Assembly (NCBI GenBank): GCA_933228675.1
Contig: OW121741.1
Location: 14,858,985 to 14,922,984, forward strand
From: Stomorhina lunata
Taxonomy: Eukaryota > Arthropoda > Insecta > Diptera > Rhiniidae
Direction of reading: 5' to 3'
DNA length: 64,000 bases
The notes below the pieces were generated by a model. It did not search any database and was not told where the DNA came from. It saw only the letters and a program-made list of their open reading frames with translations. Both the position numbers and the translations under genes were made by a program. Shown here one piece after another: positions 26,274-37,600 of this stretch. Every line of letters starts with the position of its first letter. Positions within the stretch are counted from its first letter, which is position 1.

Positions 26274-28594
26274 CCCCGACAACATTACAATTGGAACAAG
26301 GGGTACTTCTCTCAGACAATGAGCTGCATCCGATTCTATTTTTAGACTCATTGAAAAGGACCTACGTTTTAACGCCGGCTCCGAACGGCAAATGCATTAG
26401 TTAGAGAAGTTTTACATAGCCTAATACTCAATAACCAGTGGCTAGCTGAGTTATGAGGTGAACCGCCGCTTTAATGAAAATTTATTTTTTCAAGTGAGTC
26501 TGGCCAGGGATCGAACTTGGGCCTCTGGTATGATAGGCGGATGACTAACCTGCTATACCACGGTGGTTCACTGTGTGGTGTGGTTTTTGTCAATTGTGTT
26601 CGGTATCATGAAATGATAACCAGTTTTTTCTTGCCTATTATTGAAGAAATTAATGTGGCGGGCACGTGGTTTCAACAAGATGGCGCCACATGTCATACAA
26701 CCGGGAAACAATTAAATTGCTACATCAGTCATTTCCCGGTAGTGTTATTTCGCGTTTTGGAGACCAGAATTCGCCGCCTAGATCATGCAATTTAACACCT
26801 TTAGATTTTAATACCCTTCACCACCATAGGTGGAAAGCATAGAAATATTTGTCTTAGACCCACCTTTTAGTTAACCAATAGGCTTAGAATCACTTTCTGA
26901 GTCGATTTAGCGATGTCCGTCCGTCCGTCTGGCTGGCTGGACCCCCATGTAAACCTTGTAATCAAACTACAGGTCGCAATTCTAAAGATAATTTGATGAA
27001 ATTTGGCACAGATTTTTTTGATAATGGGACCATGGCTATGGAAATTGGTCAAAATCGGTCCATTATTTATGGTACCTACCAAAGGTCCCACTTCCCGGAA
27101 TTGATATATTGGCCACTAATATCAATATGATGGCAAAATTTACCAAATATTTGTCTTTATACAGGAAAAATAATACCTTTGACCTTAGTGGTGAAGGGTA
27201 TCGTATGGTCGGGCTTGACCGACTATAGCGCTTTCTTACTTGTTTTCTTTTGGGTTTCTTGCAGTCGATGGTTTACGGGAAAAAGCCGATGACGACTCAA
27301 GCCTTAAAAGAGGAAATTGGACGCTGCATTAATGAAATACCGCAATATTTATGCAAAAAGGTCATTGAAAATATCATTAAAAGAACGCGTGTGTGCCAGC
27401 AAAGCCGCGGCGGCCATCTGCACGATATCTTGTTCCATACATAACCTCATTCAGTTTACTTTAAGATGTAATAAAGTTTCACGATTTTTTGTTAATATTT
27501 GTGTTTTATTTAAAATTTAAAATTGCTTTCTAGTTGGGACACCCTTAATAACTTGAATAATTATATAGATTTACGCATATACTTAGTACGAATTATATTT
27601 GTGTATTCCATACATAAAATAAATACAGATATATAAGTAATAAATAATGAAGAAAGGGTATTCCTGTTACTGCATATAGTAGGGGTATTATTTAGGTTTC
27701 AGCCTTTATAAGTCGCAACACCAAAATACCACACTAGCTTTCCAAACCTATTCATAGCCTTAAATCAATTTTTCTCTTACAGACTGCCGGAATAATTGCT
27801 TTGATCATATCCATCAATTTATCAGATAATCTCAAGGACTTGGAAATATTTTTGATAACAACTTATATCTGGCTTTCTATAGCACTAATAGCCATTACCT
27901 CCCTGGTCATTGGCTGCTCGTTTTTCTCCTTCTGGTCGGTGATAAAAGAAAACTACTGTTCCATTTTGATATTCACTGTAATAATGACAATAATTTCGGT
28001 GGTTTCTTTAGCGGCTGGTATTTATGGTTTTACACTGAGATCAAATTATAAAAGTGTGGTAAGAGACTCTCTAACAGAAACCATGAAGAAATACCATCCT
28101 TTTAATGGCAATGAGGAGACAGCGGCATGGGATTATTTACAGCGGACGGTAAGTAGGGGAAGAGAGTTTTTTCTGACCATTTTCTGTATATCTGAAATTT
28201 TTTTTCGATTTTTATTTTTCAGTTTATGTGCTGTGGTCTTGAAAATGATCAAGACTGGAAATTTTTGGATCAAGAAAAGCTGCCCTTATCCTGTTGCCAT
28301 ATTCCTTCTGGAGTTTTGGGAGATTTTACTTGCTCGTATGATAGAGCAGATCCCAATCGTTTTCCTATCGGTTGCCGTTATTATCTATCTGTATATGTGG
28401 GTTCACAACTGGATAATATGGGAGCAGCTGGTCTTTCTGTGGCCGGTGTATTGGTATGTGTCAGATGTGAATCTTTTATATAACGTATAAAAAATATTTG
28501 TTTCTTTCGTTTTTAGATTCTGGCAGTTTGTATTTCATTTTACTATGCTCGAAGATTTAAGAATCGAGCAGTGAATCGTATTGGGCGCATTTAA
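24690..28594 (+). CDS. Tetraspanin (four exons)
   Basis: The coding sequence is join(24690-24758, 27783-28148, 28223-28453, 28517-28594), 247 residues. All junctions have GT/AG ends and are in phase 0. The start MCGTKGNFKLHKYILIALD is typical of tetraspanins. Predicted membrane segments lie at about 13-34, 49-72, 83-106 and 211-232. The large extracellular loop holds the family signature C-C-G (148-150), a second C-C pair (169-170), Cys182 and G-C (195-196), giving six cysteines for three disulfides. The short tail is basic (R-R-F-K-N-R). Tetraspanins organise membrane protein assemblies. The size and loop pattern resemble the clustered Tsp42E-type genes of flies, but I cannot assign an orthologue. 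Intron 1 is 3.0 kb because of nested transposons; introns 2 and 3 are 74 and 63 bp. An AATAAA lies at 28605-28610. A TTTCAG near 24580 could end a leader intron. Confidence 0.93.
24799..24841. other. Hairpin of 18 bp in tetraspanin intron 1
   Basis: The arm GCCAGGGGTATTTGAGAAC is followed by a 6-nt loop (ATATTA) and the complementary arm GTTCTCAAATACCCTGGC, with one bulged G. It lies about 40 bp after the exon 1 splice site. It is too short for a normal pre-miRNA and could be the end pair of a tiny palindromic insertion. Function unknown. Confidence 0.6.
24842..25910. other. Intron 1 filler with dispersed-repeat pieces
   Basis: At 25399-25433 there is a 35-bp string (ATTCTTCTTCTTCTGTTATC, then CTTGACTCCCAGTGG) whose exact reverse complement occurs at 31072-31106, showing a dispersed repeat. 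At 25757-25835 a 39-bp motif (GCCAAAACAGTCAACCGAAG type) is present in about two imperfect copies. It is more GC-rich than its surroundings and may be a fragment of a coding mobile element. Nothing here looks functional. Confidence 0.45.
26240..26569 (-). mobile_element. tRNA-derived SINE inserted in the mariner-like element
   Basis: Read on the minus strand, the head carries an internal pol III promoter: an A box TGGTATAGCAGG (26549-26560) and a B box AAGTTCGATCC (about 26507-26517), the normal spacing for a tRNA-like head. The body follows, including GCCGTTCGGAGCCGGCG, and ends in a (TA)n tail (26240-26269). ACTGT at 26235-26239 and again at 26570-26574 forms a short target-site duplication. 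Removing the insert rejoins the transposase frame L-T-V-W-C-G. It is not a functional tRNA gene because no cloverleaf acceptor or anticodon arms close. Confidence 0.75.
26810..27241 (+). mobile_element. Complete Helentron/DINE-1-like element (about 430 bp) nested in the mariner-like element
   Basis: Perfect 12-bp subterminal inverted repeats ATACCCTTCACC (26811-26822) and GGTGAAGGGTAT (27190-27201) bracket it. A GTCY tract (GATGTCCGTCCGTCCGTC) with GGCTGGCTGG follows the 5' block. A 3' hairpin (GTCGG at 27208-27212, CCGAC at 27219-27223) precedes the tail GCTTTCTTACTTGTT. Both junctions lie in a run of T within a transposase codon (the D-F-F region), in line with insertion between two T residues without duplication, as described for Helentron relatives. 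It has no coding capacity. Confidence 0.75.
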
Positions 28595-28610
28595 GTTTTG
28601 GTTGAATAAA

Positions 28611-29770
28611 AATATTTATAAAAAATGGATACCAAGAGCTTTTATTAGTATTTAAAGTCATTTGTTAAGAAATTTTAAATTGTCTGAAGTAAAACATATT
28701 TTTTTCAGTATTTTGAACTTTGCTAAAAAATATTAACATTCTTCATTTTTTTTTTTTCCTTTATCTTCTGATTTTCTATAGTTATTTTCCCACATAAATT
28801 TTCTACTTAAAAATATTTTTGTGCATTTGAAATTATGGTTTTATGTTAATTTCACATGACACAACTTTGAAATTATAGCAAAATTTTCCCAAAAATTTTG
28901 TCTTTTTGTCCTCGACATAATGAAATGCAAATAGTCCAAAAAGTCTGAGCTTCTACCTTAAAATACTTCAACACATTTACAAAATCATATTTCCACCAAA
29001 AATCAGAGTTAACAAAAGTTTGCACAAATATGCAAAAAATTGCAGTTACTAAAAATTAAATAAATATAAATGATGAGTACAGAAACACCTGCCAGCCAAA
29101 ATATTTGTTAAGTACGAAAAAAAACTCAAGCAAAAAAAGTCTCAAAAATATTTTAGCAACATTTCTTTTTGCACATCAAAAAAGTTTTTAATTTTATTTG
29201 CAAAATTTTCCACAAATTCAATTGAACTTTTTTGGCGGTTTTTTTCCGGGGGGCATTTAAGTACTTAAATAATAAGATTTTGCAATGTTTTGGCTGGAAT
29301 TGCAACAATACATGCAAATCATAAAATCAAATACTTGAGAGTTAATAAAATTTTATGGTAAATTGAATAGACAAGCCAAAGATACCAATGAAAAAGTTGT
29401 TCGTATTAAAAAGTTAATAAAAAAGTACTTTTTTTTATTATGTTAGATAGGTAGGGTAGTCTGTTAAGCAGACTCATTAAGACTATGAAGTCCATTGTAT
29501 TACCATAGAAGCTTGAAAAATTCATATTACTTTCTACCTCCATTAAACAGTCCAGATCAAGGTTGACCAAATGGAGAGAAGTTTTAAATGAGAGTGCTCA
29601 ATCTTAAAATGAGTATGTGCTCTGAGAATTGTATGTGCTGTATATTTTGTTATTGTTATGAATTGTTGTTGTTAATTTAATGTGCATTTGTGTTGTTGTT
29701 TTTTGGGCACGAGTAAAGAAAAAGATTTCTTGTTTAATGTTAATTGTTGTTATTCCCCTGCCACGCAAAT
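28611..29770. other. Intergenic AT-rich DNA
   Basis: No gene is recognised. At 29565-29640 a dispersed repeat shared with 5086-5137 is present (TGCTCAATCTTAAAAT, ATGTGCTC, AGAATTGT). Confidence 0.45.
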
Positions 29771-29775
29771 AATGG

Positions 29776-31350
29776 CCAACCTTAGTCTATATCGCTTAAA
29801 AAAGTATTCCAAACTTTATATCGGACAGAACTACCAGCTCTCCAAGAGCCAGTGCTTAGCAGAACTCACTAACTGCATTACACACAAAACAAACGATCAG
29901 TTTTGACGTTCCGTTAAGGCAGCCTCACGTTAAGTTCAACTCGACGTCACGTTAAGTTCAACTAAACAAAGCTTTAGTTCCCTACAACATGACAGAACAG
30001 GGTCAGCACAAAAGAATCCTTCAGTTCAACCGCTTGTCTCTTATCCAACTGTAATAAATAAGGGACTTCTATAATCTGGTAATTCTGTAAAGTCTAGTCA
30101 TCTGACTCACTTAGACTATGAAGATCATTGTCATACCTCAGAATCGAGAAAATAATATATTACTAGATCCCTCTGCAAAACAATTCGGATCGATTAAAAA
30201 AGTAAGGAAACTTCAACTTCAGTGAGACTTTAGAGTCAATTTTGTTATCACGGAAGCTTAAAAAGTCGCCCAAACTTTATGTCGGCTTGAGAGTTAACAA
30301 CATACTAACTTCTTTACACACAATAGAAACGATCAGCTTTGACGTTCCGTTAAGGCAGACTCACGTTAAGTTCAACTCGACGTCACATTAAGTTCAACTA
30401 AACAAAGCTTTAGTTCCCTACTACATGACAGAACAGGGTATGCACAAAAGAATACTCATTGTCGCAGCTTTTGCAAATGTCACTCACTGCATCCTTCAGT
30501 TCAACCGCTTGTCTCTTATCCAACTGTAATAAATAAGGGACTTTTATAATCTGGTAATTCTGTAAAGTCAAGTAATCTGACTCACTTAGACTATAAAGAT
30601 CATTGTGATACCTCAGAATCGAGATGCGTCTGAAAAACAATTCAGATCGATTAAAAAAGTCAGGCAAACTTCAACTTCAGTAAGACTTTAGAGTCAATTT
30701 CGTTATCACTGAAGCTAGAAAAAGCCATATTACTTGGTCCTTGGTCTAGATCGCTTAAAAAATCGTCGAAACTTTATATCGGCCAGATCTAGTGTTAACA
30801 ACATACTAACTTCTTTGCACACAACAGAAACGATCAGCTTTGACGTTCCCTTAAGGCAGCCCCACGTTAAGTTCAACTCGACGTCACGTTAAGTTCAACT
30901 AAACAATGCTTCAGTCCCCTACTACATGACAGAACATTGTTGTAGCTTTTACAAATGCCACATGTCGAAACCTTCAGTCCAGCGTGTCTCTCATGCAACT
31001 GTAATCATATATGCTCAAGGATAGAATAGTATTACAGTCTGGTAATCTGACTCACTTTGAGGCCCTATGCTCCACTGGGAGTCAAGGATAACAGAAGAAG
31101 AAGAATCTGACTCACTTAGACTATGAAGACCATTTTGATAAATCAGAATCGATGAAGTAACATATTACTCGCTTCTTCCGTAAAACAATTCAGATCGATT
31201 TAAAAAGTCAGCCAAATCGGCCAGATCTACCAGGTCTCCAAGAGCTCAGAGTTAGTCCCCTACTATACAATAGAAAAGGGCAAGTGCAAAAAATACTCAT
31301 CACCACAGCTTTTATAAAAGTCAATCGTCGTAAACTTCAGTCTAACCGCA
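29776..31350. repeat. Tandem repeat of about 430-500-bp units, three to four copies
   Basis: Units contain CGATCAGCTTTGACGTTCCG, then CACGTTAAGTTCAACTCGAC, CATGACAGAACA, GTCTCTTATCCAACTGTAAT and GACTCACTTAGACTATGAAG. The CGATCAG landmark lies near 29893, 30332 and 30830. A degraded fourth copy from about 31195 retains ATCGGCCAGATCTACC and CTCCAAGAGCTCAG. The third copy is interrupted near 31072-31106 by the 35-bp dispersed motif also seen at 25399. No coding capacity or transposon ends are visible. Confidence 0.75.
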
Positions 31351-31669
31351 TGCCATCTAACCAGACTATCATGATAAGTCCCATGTTTTGCTTACTCGCC
31401 TGCTCCAGAGTTGCCTTAGAGATACCTGTCGACCGGGACCCATATAAGATATATACTTTTATCAGTCATCTTATCTACGGTTGTTCGGACCTGATGTTGA
31501 ACTTAGAAAGACAGAATTCACAGACTTAATGACAGTTTGAGTATAGCAGAACATCAATAGTTATCTCCACTGTTACAAAGACGATAAGTTTTTAACAATG
31601 ACGAGAACTGAACCTAAATAGCACTACAGTGATACGGTGAGATATTAAGCTGAAGGTCTTACTAGCAGA

Positions 31670-32900
31670 CCCTGAAGTCTTGATTTCATATTTGCAGTAT
31701 TACTCAAAAATTCGAGACTACTCAGATGTTATGGATGTCTTAGATGTTTAGAACGACTAAGCAATTCAAGATGACTCAAAACTTTGAGATAACTAAATAG
31801 TTCGCATTGACTAAGTAGTTTGTGATGACTCAGCAGCTTGAGATGACTCAGCAGTTTGAGATGACTCAGCAGTTCGAGATAACTCGGAAGTTAAGGATGA
31901 CTTAGAAGTATAGAAGGATTCATCAGTTCAAGATGACTCAGAAGTTTGAGATAACTTAGTAGTTGGAAATGACTCTGCTATTTGAGATGACTTAGTTTAA
32001 GATGACTCAATGAAAAAGTAGACCCTGAAGTCTATAATTGCAATAAATACTCACTATAATCCAATATTAAAGAATTTATTCGCAATATGACTCCGCAGTT
32101 TCAAAAGACTCAAAAGTTGAGGATGACTTATGAATCAAGGATGACTTAGCAATTCAAGATGACTCAAAAGTTCGAGATAACTAAATTGTTCGAATTGACT
32201 AAGCAGTTTGAGATGATTCATCAGCTCGAGATGACTTAGAAGTTAAGGTTGACTTGGGAGTTTAGAAGGTTCCAGCAGTTCAAGATGACTCAGAAGTTTA
32301 AGATAGCCCAGTAGTTGGAAATGACTCAGATGTTTGAGATCACTCAGAAGTTCGAAATGACTTAGTAGTTTAAGAAATTTAGCAGTTTGAGATGTCTCAA
32401 AAATAAATTAGACTCTGAAGTCTACTTTTTTATTAAGTCAATATTAAAGAATTTATTCCGAATATGATTCAGCAGTTAGAAATGACTCAGAAGTTTCGGA
32501 TGACTCATGAGTTAAGGAAAGATCACGCAAAAGATTTAGATAACTTAATTGTTTGCATTAACATAGAAGTTTGAGATGACGTAGCAGTTCAAGATTCTCA
32601 GAAATTAAGGATGATTTAGGAGTTTATTAGGATTTAAAAGTTCAGGATGAATCAGAAGTTCGAGATAGCTTAGAAATGACTCAGCTGTTTTAGATGACTC
32701 AGAAGTTTAAAATGACTTCGCAGCTTAAGAAAACTCAGCAGTTTGAGATGACTCAATAAAAAAATAGACTCTGAAGTCTAATATGACTCAGCAGTTCGAA
32801 ACGAATCAGAAGTTTAGCATGACTCATGAATTAAGGATGACTAATCAATTCAAAATGACTCAAAAGTTCGAGATAATTAACTAGTTCTAATTGAAAAAAC
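31670..32900. repeat. 18-bp repeat array rich in TGACTCA, with about 365-bp higher order
   Basis: The basic unit is GATGACTCAGCAGTTTGA with many variants. A longer period is marked by AGACCCTGAAGTCT or AGACTCTGAAGTCT at about 31671, 32021, 32410 and 32767. TGACTCA, the AP-1 consensus, occurs about 17 times. The extended form TGACTCAGCA, which matches the Maf/CncC-type site, occurs at least four times (for example 31827-31865 and near 32783). Whether any is bound is unknown; the sites may be by-products of the repeat unit. Confidence 0.8.
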
Positions 32901-34641
32901 TAGCTAAAAACCATCTCAGATTGTAGAGCTTAATGATTGTGATTAGTATGGCCAATAGCTTTAGATATTTAAGGTGCTGTTGGATCATTATGCTAAAGCA
33001 ATCTTTACAAAAAAAAATCACTTTATATAACTATTTTTTTCATTTAATATTTGGATTTGACCGTATAAAGAATAAAGATGATATGAGATAATAAAACAAT
33101 TTTATCGGTAAGTTATTTGACAATATATTGGAAGTCTAAATATGGCTTCAAAATTTGTTAAGATTAAAAATTACAAAAGTTATAAGCATTAGAGTAAATT
33201 GAGCCCAGGGCAAAAATTTTGACATTGTTCAAATTTTTAGACTTTTATAAAATTTTAAATTTTTATAATTCATAAAATTAATTCAAGCTTAATTTTAAGA
33301 AATTTATTGACTCTTTTTTCCTCAACAAATTTTCAACAAGATCATAAAATTTACATTTTCAATTCATTTCTAAAGTTTCCCATCATTCGAATAATTTCAC
33401 TTAATATTTAACTTTTGAGATGTGTTACAGCCATTAAATTACATTGTTCAGCAATAAAATGGAATATTCTGACATTTTGGCTAATTTTATAGCACTTTAA
33501 GACAATTCAATGCTGGAAGCTAATAAAAAAGAATGAGCTTTTGAGGAAAAACAAGAATTTAAAGAGAATTAAATTTTATGGTAAGAAAAATATAAAAAAA
33601 CTGAAATTTATAAAAATAAAATTTTAAGAAAATTATGAACATAATGATGGTATCAATATTATTTAAATAATGCAAAATTTAAAAATGTTCCTTAAACTGT
33701 TAAATTAAGTAACCCAAGGTAGTCTATTTTGTAAACTATTGACCCCACTATAACTACAAGTAGTCAAGGAAGTAGTAAGTAAGCTACCAGCAATACTTTA
33801 TGGTTTTAAAATTTGAAATTTGTTTAAAATCTTTTTTGATTTCTTTTAGTATCAACCCCTAATTAAACTACTTTGGGACCTATTGTCACCTTTCTTGATC
33901 CAATTAGTCAATTAAGTGCAAGTATTCCTTCAAAATTATCTAAAAAATCTCTTTTCTCCATCTCTTTTATAAAAATTCCATCTAAATTTAATGTAAACTC
34001 ATTATTTAAAGCAATTTATCTTTAACAATTTATAAAAACTAATTATCATTAAAATAAATTCCTCCAAAAGTATTCACTTTAATTAAGTTCCCTTCATTGT
34101 CTGGCCCCCGGAAAACACTTTCCTCCTACTCACTTTCAACAATACTCGTATTCTAACATTTTCCTGCAGCAATTATTTGACTGCTAACAATATGAACAAA
34201 TGCATGAAAATAATTGACAATTTTCTAGGAAAAATTGTCAATAATTGTGGTTATTTGTGCATAAACATCACAAAACCGAATGAATGACGGACGGACAGAC
34301 CAAAAACCAACCTACACATACAAACTATATAGACACACTTCTATACATACAAACTTCACAGCCACACATATTTTCATCTAATTGTAGTGGAATTGTGCCA
34401 AAATTATTGTTTTGTTTTCGTAGAAATTTTGTAAAAATTTCGTCAAAGTTTAATGAAACATTTGAAATAAAAATTTAGTTTTGTTGTTATTGCATATTTA
34501 ACTAGGAGCAATATTTCTGGTAATTTAAGTTGGCAACATTTGTTGCTAGATGTTTATTGTTGATTAACTGTTGGAGGAGGAGGCAATTTGTTGGACATAC
34601 TTATGATAATTAGGTTGATGATATGATATTAAAGAACAAGA
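32901..34641. other. Intergenic AT-rich DNA before the 11-bp array
   Basis: No gene or tandem repeat is recognised. A short GACGGACGGACAGAC at about 34285-34299 is a possible remnant of the GTCY tract family. Confidence 0.45.
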
Positions 34642-37600
34642 ACTATGACTAGACTATGACTAGACTATGACTAGACTATGACTAGACTATGACTAGACTA
34701 TGACTAGACTATGACTAGACTATGACTAGACTATGACTAGACTATGACTAGACTATGACTAGACTATGACTAGACTATGACTAGACTATGACTAGACTAT
34801 GACTAGACTATGACTAGACTATGACTAGACTATGACTAGACTATGACTAGACTATGACTAGACTATGACTAGACTATGACTAGACTATGACTAGACTATG
34901 ACTAGACTATGACTAGACTATGACTAGACTATGACTAGACTATGACTAGACTATGACTAGACTATGACTAGACTATGACTAGACTATGACTAGACTATGA
35001 CTAGACTATGACTAGACTATGACTAGACTATGACTAGACTATGACTAGACTATGACTAGACTATGACTAGACTATGACTAGACTATGACTAGACTATGAC
35101 TAGACTATGACTAGACTATGACTAGACTATGACTAGACTATGACTAGACTATGACTAGACTATGACTAGACTATGACTAGACTATGACTAGACTATGACT
35201 AGACTATGACTAGACTATGACTAGACTATGACTAGACTATGACTAGACTATGACTAGACTATGACTAGACTATGACTAGACTATGACTAGACTATGACTA
35301 GACTATGACTAGACTATGACTAGACTATGACTAGACTATGACTAGACTATGACTAGACTATGACTAGACTATGACTAGACTATGACTAGACTATGACTAG
35401 ACTATGACTAGACTATGACTAGACTATGACTAGACTATGACTAGACTATGACTAGACTATGACTAGACTATGACTAGACTATGACTAGACTATGACTAGA
35501 CTATGACTAGACTATGACTAGACTATGACTAGACTATGACTAGACTATGACTAGACTATGACTAGACTATGACTAGACTATGACTAGACTATGACTAGAC
35601 TATGACTAGACTATGACTAGACTATGACTAGACTATGACTAGACTATGACTAGACTATGACTAGACTATGACTAGACTATGACTAGACTATGACTAGACT
35701 ATGACTAGACTATGACTAGACTATGACTAGACTATGACTAGACTATGACTAGACTATGACTAGACTATGACTAGACTATGACTAGACTATGACTAGACTA
35801 TGACTAGACTATGACTAGACTATGACTAGACTATGACTAGACTATGACTAGACTATGACTAGACTATGACTAGACTATGACTAGACTATGACTAGACTAT
35901 GACTAGACTATGACTAGACTATGACTAGACTATGACTAGACTATGACTAGACTATGACTAGACTATGACTAGACTATGACTAGACTATGACTAGACTATG
36001 ACTAGACTATGACTAGACTATGACTAGACTATGACTAGACTATGACTAGACTATGACTAGACTATGACTAGACTATGACTAGACTATGACTAGACTATGA
36101 CTAGACTATGACTAGACTATGACTAGACTATGACTAGACTATGACTAGACTATGACTAGACTATGACTAGACTATGACTAGACTATGACTAGACTATGAC
36201 TAGACTATGACTAGACTATGACTAGACTATGACTAGACTATGACTAGACTATGACTAGACTATGACTAGACTATGACTAGACTATGACTAGACTATGACT
36301 AGACTATGACTAGACTATGACTAGACTATGACTAGACTATGACTAGACTATGACTAGACTATGACTAGACTATGACTAGACTATGACTAGACTATGACTA
36401 GACTATGACTAGACTATGACTAGACTATGACTAGACTATGACTAGACTATGACTAGACTATGACTAGACTATGACTAGACTATGACTAGACTATGACTAG
36501 ACTATGACTAGACTATGACTAGACTATGACTAGACTATGACTAGACTATGACTAGACTATGACTAGACTATGACTAGACTATGACTAGACTATGACTAGA
36601 CTATGACTAGACTATGACTAGACTATGACTAGACTATGACTAGACTATGACTAGACTATGACTAGACTATGACTAGACTATGACTAGACTATGACTAGAC
36701 TATGACTAGACTATGACTAGACTATGACTAGACTATGACTAGACTATGACTAGACTATGACTAGACTATGACTAGACTATGACTAGACTATGACTAGACT
36801 ATGACTAGACTATGACTAGACTATGACTAGACTATGACTAGACTATGACTAGACTATGACTAGACTATGACTAGACTATGACTAGACTATGACTAGACTA
36901 TGACTAGACTATGACTAGACTATGACTAGACTATGACTAGACTATGACTAGACTATGACTAGACTATGACTAGACTATGACTAGACTATGACTAGACTAT
37001 GACTAGACTATGACTAGACTATGACTAGACTATGACTAGACTATGACTAGACTATGACTAGACTATGACTAGACTATGACTAGACTATGACTAGACTATG
37101 ACTAGACTATGACTAGACTATGACTAGACTATGACTAGACTATGACTAGACTATGACTAGACTATGACTAGACTATGACTAGACTATGACTAGACTATGA
37201 CTAGACTATGACTAGACTATGACTAGACTATGACTAGACTATGACTAGACTATGACTAGACTATGACTAGACTATGACTAGACTATGACTAGACTATGAC
37301 TAGACTATGACTAGACTATGACTAGACTATGACTAGACTATGACTAGACTATGACTAGACTATGACTAGACTATGACTAGACTATGACTAGACTATGACT
37401 AGACTATGACTAGACTATGACTAGACTATGACTAGACTATGACTAGACTATGACTAGACTATGACTAGACTATGACTAGACTATGACTAGACTATGACTA
37501 GACTATGACTAGACTATGACTAGACTATGACTAGACTATGACTAGACTATGACTAGACTATGACTAGACTATGACTAGACTATGACTAGACTATGACTAG

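Larger units (their letters stand above)
25911..27545 (+). mobile_element. Rearranged mariner/Tc1-like transposon with nested insertions
   Basis: The termini are AGGGTGTCCCAACTAGAA at 25911 and its reverse complement ending at 27545. Inside are transposase pieces: S-D-N-A-H-F-H-L-D-G with W-G-E-E-N-P-R-V (26125-26220), W-F-Q-Q-D-G-A-T-C-H-T (26669-26703), T-P-L-D-F (to 26809), then F-L-Q-S-M-V-Y-G to C-Q-Q-S-R-G-G-H-L (27260-27417). The acidic residue usually preceding L-T-P-L-D reads Asn (C-N-L-T-P-L-D). The N-terminal DNA-binding region is missing. Instead, the first 201 bp are an inverted copy, about 85% identical, of the last 198 bp, including the transposase 3' end. A SINE (26240-26569) and a Helentron-like element (26810-27241) interrupt the frame. 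The right flank begins TA, while the left flank reads GA. The element is dead. Confidence 0.85.

Noticed and set aside
26500..26570. A tRNA gene on the minus strand
   Set aside because: A and B boxes are present but no cloverleaf closes, a SINE body follows, and target-site duplications bracket the whole insert.
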